Shown piece by piece: positions 9,886 through 18,452 of a stretch of 45,762 nucleotides of DNA. The translations under genes and the position numbers were made by a program. The DNA lies in the NCBI GenBank assembly GCA_005882135.1, contig VBDR01000038.1, positions 1-45,762 on the forward strand, given 5' to 3'. Position 1 is the first letter of the stretch, and each line of letters begins with the position of its first letter. The DNA is from Chloroflexota bacterium (lineage in GTDB: Bacteria; Chloroflexota; Dormibacteria; Dormibacterales; Dormibacteraceae). The notes beneath the pieces were generated by a model. That model was given only the letters and a program-made list of their open reading frames with translations. It had not been told where the DNA came from and did not search any database.

Positions 9886-10268
9886 GACCGAATCACGAAG
9901 AGGGCGCGCGAGCGGCACACCGGCGAGCCCTTCTGGTCAGTCGTCTCGGTCTCGAACGATACCAAGCGCATGCCCCGCCGGTTGGTGTCCGAGGCGACCC
10001 GTGCGCGCGAGACGATGGTCTCGCCGACCTGAGGATGGCGCCGCCATTCGAATTCCTGCTCGGCGTGGAGCAGCCTGCCGAAATCGACCGCCGCGTCCTC
10101 ATCCGCGAAGAGCTGCGGCGCGGTGACGCCCAGCGAGTACACGGCGGCGAAGGTCGGCGGCACGCCGTCAGCCGGATCGGCGCCGACAGCCCTGGCGAAA
10201 GCCGACACCCGGTCCGACTCGATGTCGAATCTCACCGCCGGGTACGTTCGCCCGGCGACCGCTGCCAC
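9882..10268 (-). CDS. MaoC N-terminal-like (FAS1-like) dehydratase subunit
   Basis: A 128-residue hot-dog protein of the MaoC_dehydrat_N type: YPAVRFDIESDRVSAFARAVGADPADGVPPTFAAVYSL at the N-terminus and LLHAEQEFEWRRHPQVGETI centrally, the substrate-binding half in HadA/HadC-like proteins. It lacks the GDxNPIH catalytic motif, which the next gene supplies. It starts with GTG behind a GGG-rich stretch and lies 9 nt after the transglutaminase gene, ending in a 4-nt overlap with the MaoC gene. Confidence 0.85.
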   Translation of the reverse strand: MAAVAGRTYPAVRFDIESDRVSAFARAVGADPADGVPPTFAAVYSLGVTAPQLFADEDAAVDFGRLLHAEQEFEWRRHPQVGETIVSRARVASDTNRRGMRLVSFETETTDQKGSPVCRSRALFVIRS

Positions 10269-10277
10269 CCGAAAAGA

Positions 10278-12716
10278 CTACGGCCTTGTCGGTCGCAGCC
10301 GCGAGAGGACCCGTCGCAGCAACATCGGCCTCAGCGCCGACCAGGCTTCCATGATCGAGGAGCGCGACGTCGACGCCATCTCAGGCGGCGCATAGGCGGC
10401 GATGACAAAACCGCTGGCCAGGGCGGTCACCGGTTCGGCGGCCTCTGGGAACGCCCGTTGCAAGCGCCGGCCGATCTCCAGAGGAGTCTCGCCTGGCCGG
10501 CGTTCAGCGCCGGCGAGGCTGGCCAGCGCCAGTGTTCGCTTCCATACCGACATCACCGTGCGCGGACGCAGGTATCTCAAGGCGACGACCAGGAGAAGCA
10601 GGAGCGCGGCGACGATCACGCCGACGATCCTCGTCAGCGTCGAAGCGTCCAGCGACCCGACCTTGAAGCCGCCCGAAGCCACCGGGCCGCCCGTGTCATT
10701 CCTGTCGCCGCGACCGGTGCCGGCGGTCGCGCCGCCGCCCGGCGCGGTGATACCAAGGATCGGCGAGTCGCAGCCATCGTCGCGCAGACATGGGTTCTGG
10801 CCGGTCTGGCCACGCAGGATGGTCGTGTAGTAGCCCAGGTCGTCGGCGGTCGGCTCGAAAGGAATCCAGCCGTACGGCTGCTGGTCCGGCGACGGCGCTG
10901 GGAAGTAGGCCTCGACCCAGGTGTGGGCATCCTCGCCCCGGACCACGAAGTTGTGCAGGTTCTGGTCTTGCTGGCCGGGACCGTAGCCGCTGACCAGGCG
11001 GACCGGGATGCCGAGGGAGCGGAGCATGTCGCCCATCGCGGTCGCGAAATATTCGCAGTAGCCCTTCTTCGATTCGAACAGGAAGTACTCGATCGGGTCT
11101 CTGCCCTCAGGCGTCTTCGGCGGCGTCAGCGTGTAGGTGAAGTTGCGGCGGTCACGCAGGTAGTTCTCGATGGCGGTCGCCTGGTCGTAGGGCCGCGTGG
11201 CGCCGGCATCGTTCACGATTTTCAGGGCGAGGTTGTGGATCTCGTTCTCGACCTCCGTGGGCCGGTAGCCGGGCGAGAACGACCGGTACTGATTCAGCCA
11301 CGCCGGGTAGGTCGTCCCCGCGTTTTGGAGGTCGGCGACGGTGGCGGTCGAATACTCGACGGTGGCCGCGTAATTGCGCGCCGACGTCGGCGGCTGCAGG
11401 CTGCTGAGCCGGTCGATCGTGTACAGGCTGGTGTTGGGGTTGGGAACGGGGTTGGGGCTGGGGCCGGGCCTGCCCGGCCGGAGCAACACCTGGTTGGCGG
11501 TCGTCGAGCGATCGATGTGGTAAAGCTCGCCCGGATAAAACAGCACGTCCTGGAAGTTCCTGGGCGGCTGCAGCATCGTGACGTTGATGCCGGCGACCTC
11601 GAGTTTCTGGTACTTCTCCGCGTAAGCGGGGATCTCGTTCTTCGAGAGCGTCTGGCGCAAGCCGATCTGGTTCGGGCCTGGATAACGCCATTCACCGGCG
11701 ACGGTGAGCGTGTCGTTGACACCCCGGAAGTAACGCGCTTTGCTCACGTAGTTGCCGACGATGGTGTACGTGAAGACGACGTCCCGCGTCCTCTGGAGAG
11801 GGCCGCTGAGCTTCACCTCATCGGTGAATCCCGTGACCCCAGTTCCACGGCCGGTGCTGAAGATGCCCGGGTGGCTGAGGCGTTGCTGCAGCTGCGCCCA
11901 GCCCGAGAAGACGCCTGACTCGAGATCGAGGGTGCGGTCGGCCGTGGATAGCGGCGGCAGCATGATGCCGAGCACGATCAGCGCCGCCATCGCCACGAGA
12001 CCGCTCTCCCAGAAATCCCAACGCGCGTCGCCGGTGAGCTTCACGTTCGCGCGAGACGCGCTGGCGATCGAGCCTGTGTAGTTCGTCCACAGTAGGAGGG
12101 CGAGCGTCAACACCAGCATCGCCAGCGTGTAGCCGTTCTGGTCCTGGGGCCAGTTGAGCAGGTTGGTGGCGAACGCGGCTGCCCCGGGGATCAACCCGAG
12201 CATCGGCTTGCTCCAGCGCAACACGCACCAGGCAAGCCAAGCGCCGGTGATCCACATCAAAAGGCAGATCAGAAACAGGTAGAACGATGGGTCCAATGCC
12301 GCCGATCCGTCGCTTACGCGCTCCCACCAGACCCCGACCAGCTGGGGGCCGACCGAGTCGGTCGGGTGGCGGGCATGGATCAGCGGCCACGCTCCGATAA
12401 CCGCCGCCACCGGCGCGAGGACCAGGCCGATGCCCAACCCGATCGGTTCCCGGATCCTCGAGAGAGCGAGCGCGCCCAACAAGACCGCGCCGAGGACCGC
12501 GATGTAGATGATCACGTCGATGCCGTCGACCCACTGCACGGTCGACGTCGAACGGGCGACGGTGACGGTCAGGAGGAGGACGAGGAGGGCAGTCCAGAAA
12601 CGGCCCCCGGCGACCGACTCGCGCGCGCGGTCCCAGAGCTGCTCCCGCCGGCTCATGCCGGTGTTGAACGCCGCCTCCGGGCCGACCAGCCGGCCGCTAG
12701 GCGATACGTATCGCAT
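10278..12716 (-). CDS. Transmembrane transglutaminase-like protein (TgpA/DUF3488 type)
   Basis: An 812-residue membrane protein. About six hydrophobic helices occupy residues 40-240, followed by an extracytoplasmic region, a transglutaminase-like core with the catalytic Cys in GYCEYFATAMGDML (about 552), His in DAHTWVEAYFP (about 598) and Asp in PFEPTADD (about 622), a Gly/Thr-rich linker, another helix at about 695-712 and a cytosolic DUF4129-like tail. It forms the usual triad with the MoxR ATPase and DUF58 protein encoded directly upstream; the physiological substrate of such systems is generally unknown. ATG 12716 overlaps the DUF58 gene by 20 nt; an in-frame ATG at 12656 is possible. Confidence 0.92.
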   Translation of the reverse strand: MRYVSPSGRLVGPEAAFNTGMSRREQLWDRARESVAGGRFWTALLVLLLTVTVARSTSTVQWVDGIDVIIYIAVLGAVLLGALALSRIREPIGLGIGLVLAPVAAVIGAWPLIHARHPTDSVGPQLVGVWWERVSDGSAALDPSFYLFLICLLMWITGAWLAWCVLRWSKPMLGLIPGAAAFATNLLNWPQDQNGYTLAMLVLTLALLLWTNYTGSIASASRANVKLTGDARWDFWESGLVAMAALIVLGIMLPPLSTADRTLDLESGVFSGWAQLQQRLSHPGIFSTGRGTGVTGFTDEVKLSGPLQRTRDVVFTYTIVGNYVSKARYFRGVNDTLTVAGEWRYPGPNQIGLRQTLSKNEIPAYAEKYQKLEVAGINVTMLQPPRNFQDVLFYPGELYHIDRSTTANQVLLRPGRPGPSPNPVPNPNTSLYTIDRLSSLQPPTSARNYAATVEYSTATVADLQNAGTTYPAWLNQYRSFSPGYRPTEVENEIHNLALKIVNDAGATRPYDQATAIENYLRDRRNFTYTLTPPKTPEGRDPIEYFLFESKKGYCEYFATAMGDMLRSLGIPVRLVSGYGPGQQDQNLHNFVVRGEDAHTWVEAYFPAPSPDQQPYGWIPFEPTADDLGYYTTILRGQTGQNPCLRDDGCDSPILGITAPGGGATAGTGRGDRNDTGGPVASGGFKVGSLDASTLTRIVGVIVAALLLLLVVALRYLRPRTVMSVWKRTLALASLAGAERRPGETPLEIGRRLQRAFPEAAEPVTALASGFVIAAYAPPEMASTSRSSIMEAWSALRPMLLRRVLSRLRPTRP

Positions 12717-13887
12717 CTCTGGTCCTCACCAGGCGTGCAAAGTCGTCGCCGCAGCGCACCACATAAAGGTCGACGTCCTGGCCCATGTCGAAGCTCGGGT
12801 TCTGTTCAGGCCCACCGAAGCTGGCCGCGTCGAGATAGAACACGATCAGCGTCGAGCGGCGGCCTCTCACCGCCTGGAGAAGCCGAACCCACTCCGGGTC
12901 CGCGCTCGGGGTGATGACCGCGATGGCGCGCCGCGGCAGGCGCCGGATCCGGTCCCAGGCGAGGGTTTGCGTCAAAGGTGTGCGCCCGTCGGCCTGGCAC
13001 ACGGCGAGGTAGTCGAGGATGAGGCGATCCTGCCGCACCGCACGATGAGGCTCGAGCAGAGTGCCTTTCGAGTCGTTGGCGATCAGTCCCACCTGGCGGC
13101 CCCGGCTGTGCACCTGCGCCGCCATCGACGCCGCCAGGCTGACTCCGTACTCGAGCGTCGACTCCTCCCCCTCGCCGAAATGCACCGCGCGGTCGAGATC
13201 GAGCAGGATCCACAGGTCGGTGGTCAGCGGCTGCTCGAAGGTCTTCGACATCAGCCGCTGGTGCTTGGCGGACAGGCCCCAGTGAATGCGACCAAAGCTG
13301 TCGCCGGTGGTGTAGTCGCGCACACCGCCGGTCTCGGGCGGGTAATCAGCCCAGGCTCCGAACGCCTGTGAGCTCCCCACCTGCTGCGAGCTCGGCGTCA
13401 TCAGGTCCGGCACCGGCCGCACGCGCGGATAGACGAGGATCGACGTGCGCTGAGTGAGCTTCAGCTCGCGCTCGAACAAGCCGAAAGGTTCGCGCACCCG
13501 GAGCGAGGTCGGGCCCAGCGCCATCCAGCCGCGCCGCCGGTACACGCCTCGCGCCTTCCACTTCACGAGCTCGCTGCCGAGCGAGATCACGCGGCCGGGC
13601 TGATAATCGCCGATCTGGCTCAGGTCGCGGACTTCGACCCACGGCGCGGGGATCCATCCCTTGCGCCGGACCTCAAAGGTTTCTTCGTAAACCTCGCCGA
13701 CCGTAGGCGTGCCGGGGTCGACGCCCCGGGCGACGCTGACGCCCCTGATCGCGATCCGCGGCCAGGCCCACGCGATCACAAAAAGCAGGCAGAGGGCGTA
13801 GGCGAACGCGTACGCGGGCCGGATCGCCGTCAGATAGGTGAAGAACAGGAGCAGGCCGAGCGCGCCGGCGAGGGCAACCTTGCTCAC
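12697..13887 (-). CDS. DUF58 domain protein
   Basis: A 396-residue protein with two N-terminal membrane helices (residues 5-22 and 25-42), a beta-rich middle segment and the DUF58 signature VRDYTTGDSFGRIHWGLSAKHQRLMSK near residue 200, followed by a von Willebrand A-like region (TDLWILLDLDRAVHF…SLAASMAAQVHSRGRQVGLI). DUF58 proteins accompany MoxR ATPases and are thought to act as adaptor or integrin-like partners. The gene starts with GTG 22 nt after moxR and overlaps the transglutaminase gene, so the three form one unit. Confidence 0.92.
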   Translation of the reverse strand: MSKVALAGALGLLLFFTYLTAIRPAYAFAYALCLLFVIAWAWPRIAIRGVSVARGVDPGTPTVGEVYEETFEVRRKGWIPAPWVEVRDLSQIGDYQPGRVISLGSELVKWKARGVYRRRGWMALGPTSLRVREPFGLFERELKLTQRTSILVYPRVRPVPDLMTPSSQQVGSSQAFGAWADYPPETGGVRDYTTGDSFGRIHWGLSAKHQRLMSKTFEQPLTTDLWILLDLDRAVHFGEGEESTLEYGVSLAASMAAQVHSRGRQVGLIANDSKGTLLEPHRAVRQDRLILDYLAVCQADGRTPLTQTLAWDRIRRLPRRAIAVITPSADPEWVRLLQAVRGRRSTLIVFYLDAASFGGPEQNPSFDMGQDVDLYVVRCGDDFARLVRTRDAIRIA

Positions 13888-13908
13888 CGCGAAACCCCGG
13901 GTTGAGGG

Positions 13909-14904
13909 CTACCCGTCGTACGCCATCTGCGGCACGTGCTCGCGCTCGAGCAGGCCCGCGACCAGTTTGCCGGCGCTCTGCCCCTGCATCTCGGCGTTGG
14001 GCCGCAGGATGATGCGGTGGGCGAGCACCGACTCGGCCAGGGTCTTGATGTCATCCGGCACCACGAAGCTGCGACCCTGGATCGCGGCCAGGGCCTGGCT
14101 CGCGTGGAAGAGGTGGAGCGTGCCGCGCGTGCTGGCTCCCAGCGCGACCTCGGGATTGCCGCGCGTCCGGCCCACCAGCCTCGCGATGTACTCGCGCAGC
14201 TCGGGCTTGACGAAGACTTCGCGGACCGCGTTCTGCGCCGCCCGAAGCTCGTTGGGCGAGACGACAGGTTGCAGCTCCTCCATCGGGGACTCGACCTTGT
14301 GCTGATTGAGCAGGTTCGCTTCTTCCTTCTCTGTGAGATAGCCGAGCTTGACCTTCATCAAGAAACGGTCGAGCTGGGCCTCCGGCAGCGGGAACGTGCC
14401 CGAGTATTCGACCGGGTTTTGAGTCGCCATGACCATGAACGGCTTCGGCAGCATGTGAGTCTCGCCGTCGATGGTCACCTGTCGCTCTTCCATCGCTTCC
14501 AGCAGCGCGGCCTGGGTCTTGGGGCTGGCGCGGTTGATCTCGTCCGCAAGCAGGATCTGCGCAAACACCGGCCCGGGCCTGAATTCGAACTCGTTGAGCT
14601 TCTGGTTGAAGGCGCGCACGCCGGTCACGTCCGAGGGCAGCAGGTCCGGCGTGAACTGGATCCGCCGGAATGTGCAGTCGAGCGAGCGGGCGAGCGATTT
14701 GGCCAGCATCGTCTTGCCGACGCCAGGCACGTCCTCGATCAGAAGGTGTCCTTCGCAGAGAAGGGTGACGAGGCACAGCTTGATCTCTTCTTCTTTGTTG
14801 ACGATCGCGCGGCTCACGTTCGACAGGAACGCGCCGGCGACGTGTGTGACGACTTCGGCTGCCCCCACTCCCGCGATTATAGGTTCGCCGTTCTGCTGGC
14901 CCAT
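13909..14904 (-). CDS. MoxR-family AAA+ ATPase
   Basis: A 331-residue AAA+ ATPase: Walker A EDVPGVGKT, Walker B LLADEINRASPKTQAALLEAMEE, sensor-1 ATQNPVEYSGTFPLPEAQLDRF, arginine-finger region and a C-terminal helical lid domain with FVVPDDIKTLAESVLAHRI. MoxR proteins act as chaperone-like ATPases that work on DUF58/vWA partners. I chose ATG 14904, which begins shortly before the conserved region; the frame stays open to 14955. It leads a long leftward run down to the ECF42 sigma gene and diverges from the Hint lipoprotein gene. Confidence 0.93.
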   Translation of the reverse strand: MGQQNGEPIIAGVGAAEVVTHVAGAFLSNVSRAIVNKEEEIKLCLVTLLCEGHLLIEDVPGVGKTMLAKSLARSLDCTFRRIQFTPDLLPSDVTGVRAFNQKLNEFEFRPGPVFAQILLADEINRASPKTQAALLEAMEERQVTIDGETHMLPKPFMVMATQNPVEYSGTFPLPEAQLDRFLMKVKLGYLTEKEEANLLNQHKVESPMEELQPVVSPNELRAAQNAVREVFVKPELREYIARLVGRTRGNPEVALGASTRGTLHLFHASQALAAIQGRSFVVPDDIKTLAESVLAHRIILRPNAEMQGQSAGKLVAGLLEREHVPQMAYDG

Positions 14905-14983
14905 CTCAGTTGAATACGGCTGGGGGGTACGTTTGGTTCCGCGGTCCGTTACCAAATCCCTCCCATATCGTCTTCTTAACTAC

Positions 14984-15862
14984 ATGAGATTCGCGGTCGT
15001 CGTCGTCGCGCTGGCGGTGCTCGCCTGCGGGTCGGCCGGACAGGCGCCGGCGGTCGGCACGCCGCTCACCGCCGCCCAGCTGAAGTTCGCAGTCATGGAT
15101 GCGGTGGGCCACCCTGTCTACTGCGACCCCGACTTTTACCCGCTGGCCCGAGTGGGAGGAGAGGAGGCGAGCGCCGTCTCCATGTACGCGCAGATCAGGG
15201 CAGACGCAGAGGTCTACGCCGCGATCGTCGCCCACGAGCATCTGCCCTCTGGAGATTTGAGCGACGCGCAGAAGCTGGTCGCATACAGGTCGTGGAAGCT
15301 GCTGCGCGCGGTCGCGCTCACGCAGAGCGGGAGCGACTACTCCTTTCAGTACCGCGTCCAGTCGAAAGGGGGCAGCGCCGCATACGAGATGGTGGGTGGC
15401 ACGGTGCGGGTCGACGGGGTGGTCACCGTCATCGCCCGCACGCCGACCGGTGCCCCGAACTGCCCGATCTGCCTCGCGGCGACGGCCACGATCTCGACCC
15501 CGCATGGGCCGATCCAAGTCATCGATGTCCGCTTGGGGACGACCGTGTGGACGCAGGCAGCCGATGGATCGCGCATCGCGGCCCCGGTTGTCGAGATCGG
15601 GAGCATGGCGGCGCCCGCCGGCCATCTCATGGTCCATCTGGTGCTCGCCGACGGACGCGAGCTTCTCGTGTCGCCTGGGCACAAGAGCGCGGACGGACGC
15701 GCCGTCGGCGCCCTGCAGGCGGGTGATCCGCTGGACGGCTCGACGATTGCGCGACGCCAGCTCGTCCCGTACGCCGGCGAGCGGACCTACGACCTGTTGC
15801 CCGCCGGCGTGACCGGTCATTACTGGGCGAACGCAATCCTGCTCGCGTCGACGCTGGCCTAG
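14984..15862 (+). CDS. Lipoprotein with C-terminal Hint (hedgehog/intein-type) domain
   Basis: The 292-residue product starts with a lipoprotein signal (hydrophobic residues 3-13, lipobox LAVLAC, Cys15). Residues 25-150 form a domain I do not recognise. From Cys163 it matches a Hint domain: CLAATATISTPHGPIQVIDVRLGTTVW, then LLVSPGHKSADGR with His233 in the block-B position, and a C-terminal TYDLLPAGVTGHYWANAILLASTL, which recurs in bacterial Hint proteins. Cys163 would be the autoprocessing nucleophile. There is no downstream extein: the protein ends right after the Hint fold, more like hedgehog-type cleavage than splicing. It diverges from moxR with 79 nt between and shares a CTAG stop with the next gene. 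Confidence 0.8.
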   Translation: MRFAVVVVALAVLACGSAGQAPAVGTPLTAAQLKFAVMDAVGHPVYCDPDFYPLARVGGEEASAVSMYAQIRADAEVYAAIVAHEHLPSGDLSDAQKLVAYRSWKLLRAVALTQSGSDYSFQYRVQSKGGSAAYEMVGGTVRVDGVVTVIARTPTGAPNCPICLAATATISTPHGPIQVIDVRLGTTVWTQAADGSRIAAPVVEIGSMAAPAGHLMVHLVLADGRELLVSPGHKSADGRAVGALQAGDPLDGSTIARRQLVPYAGERTYDLLPAGVTGHYWANAILLASTLA

Positions 15863-16794
15863 GAGACTTCTTCCTCTTCCACGAGTCGCAGGTGGCTGCT
15901 CACGTCCAGGCCGAGGTGCCGGGCAAAGAAACCTGCCACGCGCTCGACATACAGCGGCCGGTCCGCGAAATACGCGCCGGTGTGCGGCGCGCCCTGCACG
16001 ATCCAGATCTCGCGCGGCCCGCGGTAGGCGTCATACAGGCGGCGGCTGTGATTGACGCTGGTGATCGCGTCACCGCCACCGTGAATGAAGAACAGCGGGC
16101 GGGGCTCGAGCGAGCTCAAGACGTCGATCGGGCTGCACGCTGAAATCCAGGAGCGGGTGCGAAGCCAGAACATCAGGCCCGCGAGCCAGACAAATGGGGT
16201 GCCGGGCAGCTTGGTCGTGCTGCGGACGTTCTCGACGAGCAGCCTGCGCAGGTCACTGAAGGGACTGTCCAGCACTAGCGCCTGGACACCGGGCTCGCCC
16301 GCCGCCCCCAGCAGCGAGACGACGGCGCCCATCGAGTACCCGAGCAGCCCGATCCTCGCGTTGGGTATGCGCTTGCGCGCGAAGGCGATGGCCGCCTGCA
16401 GCTCCAACACCTCTTTGATGCCGAACGTGATCGGCGCGCGGTCGCTCCCCGGCATGCCGCGGTACGAGTAGAGGACCACGTTGAAGCCCTTCCGCCAGAG
16501 CGCGACGGCGATCCCCAGCGCGCCCTGGCGCTGCCCTTTGTGCCCTCCCGAGATGATGACCGTCTGCGGCGAACCAGGCTGCCGGAAGTGCCACGCGCCA
16601 AAGTTGACACCGTCCGCGGTGGCCAGCTCGACCTCTTCGTAGTCGGCCTGAAACTCGAGAGGCGTAAAGGTGAAGTCATCCAGCCAGATGGGTTTGGGCG
16701 GAAGAAAGGCGCGCCTGTAAATCTGGTACGAAAGCGCGAGGTAGAGCCACAGCAAACCGGCGATCGCCAGGCCGACGTAGGTCAGTGGGGCCAC
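15859..16794 (-). CDS. Membrane-anchored alpha/beta hydrolase
   Basis: A 311-residue protein with one N-terminal membrane helix (4-22) and an alpha/beta hydrolase fold: nucleophile elbow GYSMG (Ser154), acid in HGGGDAITS (Asp242) and His271 in GAPHTGAY. The order resembles the BEM46/ABHD13-like or prolyl-oligopeptidase-like 'serine aminopeptidase S33' hydrolases. The substrate is unknown. The catalytic domain could face either side of the membrane. It follows pduO by 12 nt, so it is probably the last gene of the leftward group HAD - PFK - pduO - hydrolase. Confidence 0.87.
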   Translation of the reverse strand: MAPLTYVGLAIAGLLWLYLALSYQIYRRAFLPPKPIWLDDFTFTPLEFQADYEEVELATADGVNFGAWHFRQPGSPQTVIISGGHKGQRQGALGIAVALWRKGFNVVLYSYRGMPGSDRAPITFGIKEVLELQAAIAFARKRIPNARIGLLGYSMGAVVSLLGAAGEPGVQALVLDSPFSDLRRLLVENVRSTTKLPGTPFVWLAGLMFWLRTRSWISACSPIDVLSSLEPRPLFFIHGGGDAITSVNHSRRLYDAYRGPREIWIVQGAPHTGAYFADRPLYVERVAGFFARHLGLDVSSHLRLVEEEEVS

Positions 16795-16806
16795 CTGAGT
16801 CGAAGC

Positions 16807-17370
16807 TTAACTAGAACGCTCCCACTCCGATCTCTTTGCGGGCCGGGCGACCCGGCCGGCCTGGCTCTCCTCGTAACGGCCGAGCACGAACAGCAGCAGG
16901 CTCAGGCGGTTGAGCCAGCGCCTGACCTCCGGGCTGCGCAGGCCACCGGCACGCTCGAGGGTGACGCATCTTCGCTCCGCCCGCCTCGTGATCGCACGCG
17001 CAAGGTCAAGCGCGCCTGAGGCCGGCGTGGCGCCAGGAAGGATGAAACCCGCCGGCATGGTCGCCTCCGATTCGAGCTCGCTGATGAGCTGCTCGAGGCG
17101 CTGGATCTGCGACGTGCCGGTGGTGACGAAAGACTTGTCCGCCTCCGGGTTCGTGCCCAGCTCCGCCCCGATCGCATACAGCCCGCGCTGCAGCTCTTCA
17201 CAGATGGCGCTGACACGCGGGTTAGGCGACAGCGCCCGGGCAAGGCCGAGCGCGCTCGATGCTTCGTCGACGGTCCCGAAGGCTTCGATCCGGGGATCGT
17301 CCTTGGCGGCGCGGCCGCCGCCGAGCAGACCCGTCGTGCCGTCATCGCCGGTACCCGACAGCTCGAGCAT
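16807..17370 (-). CDS. pduO: Cob(I)yrinic acid a,c-diamide adenosyltransferase, PduO type
   Basis: A 187-residue PduO-type ATP:corrinoid adenosyltransferase: ATP-binding GTGDDGTTGLLGGGR at the N-terminus, EAFGTVDEASSALGLAR (about 29-45), and the FILPGATPASGALDLARAITRRAERR helix that carries the ATP/corrinoid-binding arginines. It makes adenosylcobalamin. The N-terminus is several residues shorter than usual (the family often has an xIYTRTGD lead). The C-terminal 20 residues are basic and unusual. It lies 37 nt behind the phosphofructokinase gene. No other cobalamin gene or cobalamin riboswitch is visible nearby. Confidence 0.93.
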   Translation of the reverse strand: MLELSGTGDDGTTGLLGGGRAAKDDPRIEAFGTVDEASSALGLARALSPNPRVSAICEELQRGLYAIGAELGTNPEADKSFVTTGTSQIQRLEQLISELESEATMPAGFILPGATPASGALDLARAITRRAERRCVTLERAGGLRSPEVRRWLNRLSLLLFVLGRYEESQAGRVARPAKRSEWERSS

Positions 17371-17407
17371 CCGCTTCCGGCGCGCGGGCTCCTTTCGTGG
17401 GCGACGA

Positions 17408-18442
17408 TCAGACGAAGACGTACGTGAGGTCGTAGAGCTCCTTGGGCACGCGCCGGCTTTCCGTGATCACCTCGGTGAGCGGAACGACCTCGACGCCGCC
17501 GTTGCGCCGGATGGGGATGACACCGCTCTTGCCGTCGACGATCAGCTCCACGGCGGCGACGCCCAGTCGGGTGGCCCAGATCCGGTCGACCGGAGAGGGC
17601 GAGCCGCCACGCTGCAGGTGGCCGAGCACCGTGACCCTGGTCTCGAACCCCGTCTCGCGCTCGACGGCGCTGGCCAGGATGTCGCCGATGCCGCGCTTGG
17701 CGAGCCTGGTGTGCCCGAACGCGTCTTTCTCCGCCTCACCGCCAAGCTCTCTTTCGAGCTCTGGGATCTTTGCGCCCTCGGCGACGACGATGATGCTGAA
17801 GAGCTTGCCCTCGCCTCGTCGGCGGTAGAGGTGCGCGACCACATCGGGAAGCGTGAGGTCGAACTCGGGGATGATGATCAGGTCCGCGCCGCCGGCGATG
17901 CCGCCCATCAAGGCCACCCATCCGGTGTCGCGGCCCATGACCTCCACCACCATCACGCGATGGTGCGCTGACGCCGTGGTGTGGAGACGGTCGAGCGCTT
18001 CGGTGACCACGCCGACCGCGGTGTCGAACCCGATGCAGAACTCCGTCGCCGCCAGGTCGTTGTCGATCGTCTTCGGCACGCCGACAGTCGGGAAACCGGC
18101 CTCGTGCAACCTGGCCGCCACGCTCAGCGTGTCATCGCCACCGATCGGGACCAGGGCGTCGACCCCATGGTGCTTGAGCGTCTTGACGACGCGGGCGATG
18201 CCGTCTCTCTCCTTCGCCGGATTCGTGCGTGAGGTGCCGAGGATGGTACCGCCCAAGGGCAGGATGCCACGCACGTCGGCCGGCATCAGCTCGTCGATCA
18301 GGCCTTCCTCGAGGCAGCCCGCCCAGCCGTTCTTGACGCCGCTGACGCGGTGCCCGAGCTGGAACGCGCGCCGCGCGACCGCGCGGATGGCGGCGTTGAG
18401 CCCGGGCGCGTCTCCGCCGCCGGTCAGGATCCCGATCCGCAC
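17408..18442 (-). CDS. pfp: 6-phosphofructokinase, sequence features of the PPi-dependent type
   Basis: A 344-residue PfkA-superfamily enzyme: GILTGGGDAPGLNAAIR at the N-terminus, GGTILGTSR (64-72), PIGGDDTLSVA (99-109), VPKTIDNDL (122-130) with the catalytic Asp pair, and VMGRDTGWVALMGGIAGGAD. Numbered as in E. coli PfkA, the protein has Asp104 and Lys124 where ATP enzymes have Gly104 and Gly124. These two substitutions define PPi-dependent phosphofructokinases, so this enzyme probably uses PPi reversibly. It is not the long plant-type enzyme; length and motifs match group III (Amycolatopsis-like). It is 10 nt downstream of the HAD phosphatase. Confidence 0.93.
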   Translation of the reverse strand: MRIGILTGGGDAPGLNAAIRAVARRAFQLGHRVSGVKNGWAGCLEEGLIDELMPADVRGILPLGGTILGTSRTNPAKERDGIARVVKTLKHHGVDALVPIGGDDTLSVAARLHEAGFPTVGVPKTIDNDLAATEFCIGFDTAVGVVTEALDRLHTTASAHHRVMVVEVMGRDTGWVALMGGIAGGADLIIIPEFDLTLPDVVAHLYRRRGEGKLFSIIVVAEGAKIPELERELGGEAEKDAFGHTRLAKRGIGDILASAVERETGFETRVTVLGHLQRGGSPSPVDRIWATRLGVAAVELIVDGKSGVIPIRRNGGVEVVPLTEVITESRRVPKELYDLTYVFV

Positions 18443-18452
18443 GTGAGATAGG

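Noticed and set aside
10035-11918. A 627-codon + strand frame over the transglutaminase and dehydratase genes.
   Set aside because: Antisense shadow of the conserved transglutaminase/FAS1-like genes; Arg/Gly/His-rich, no recognisable domain.
14984-15862. Reading the Hint domain as an intein inside a host gene.
   Set aside because: There is no C-terminal extein and no homing nuclease; the protein ends directly after the Hint fold.
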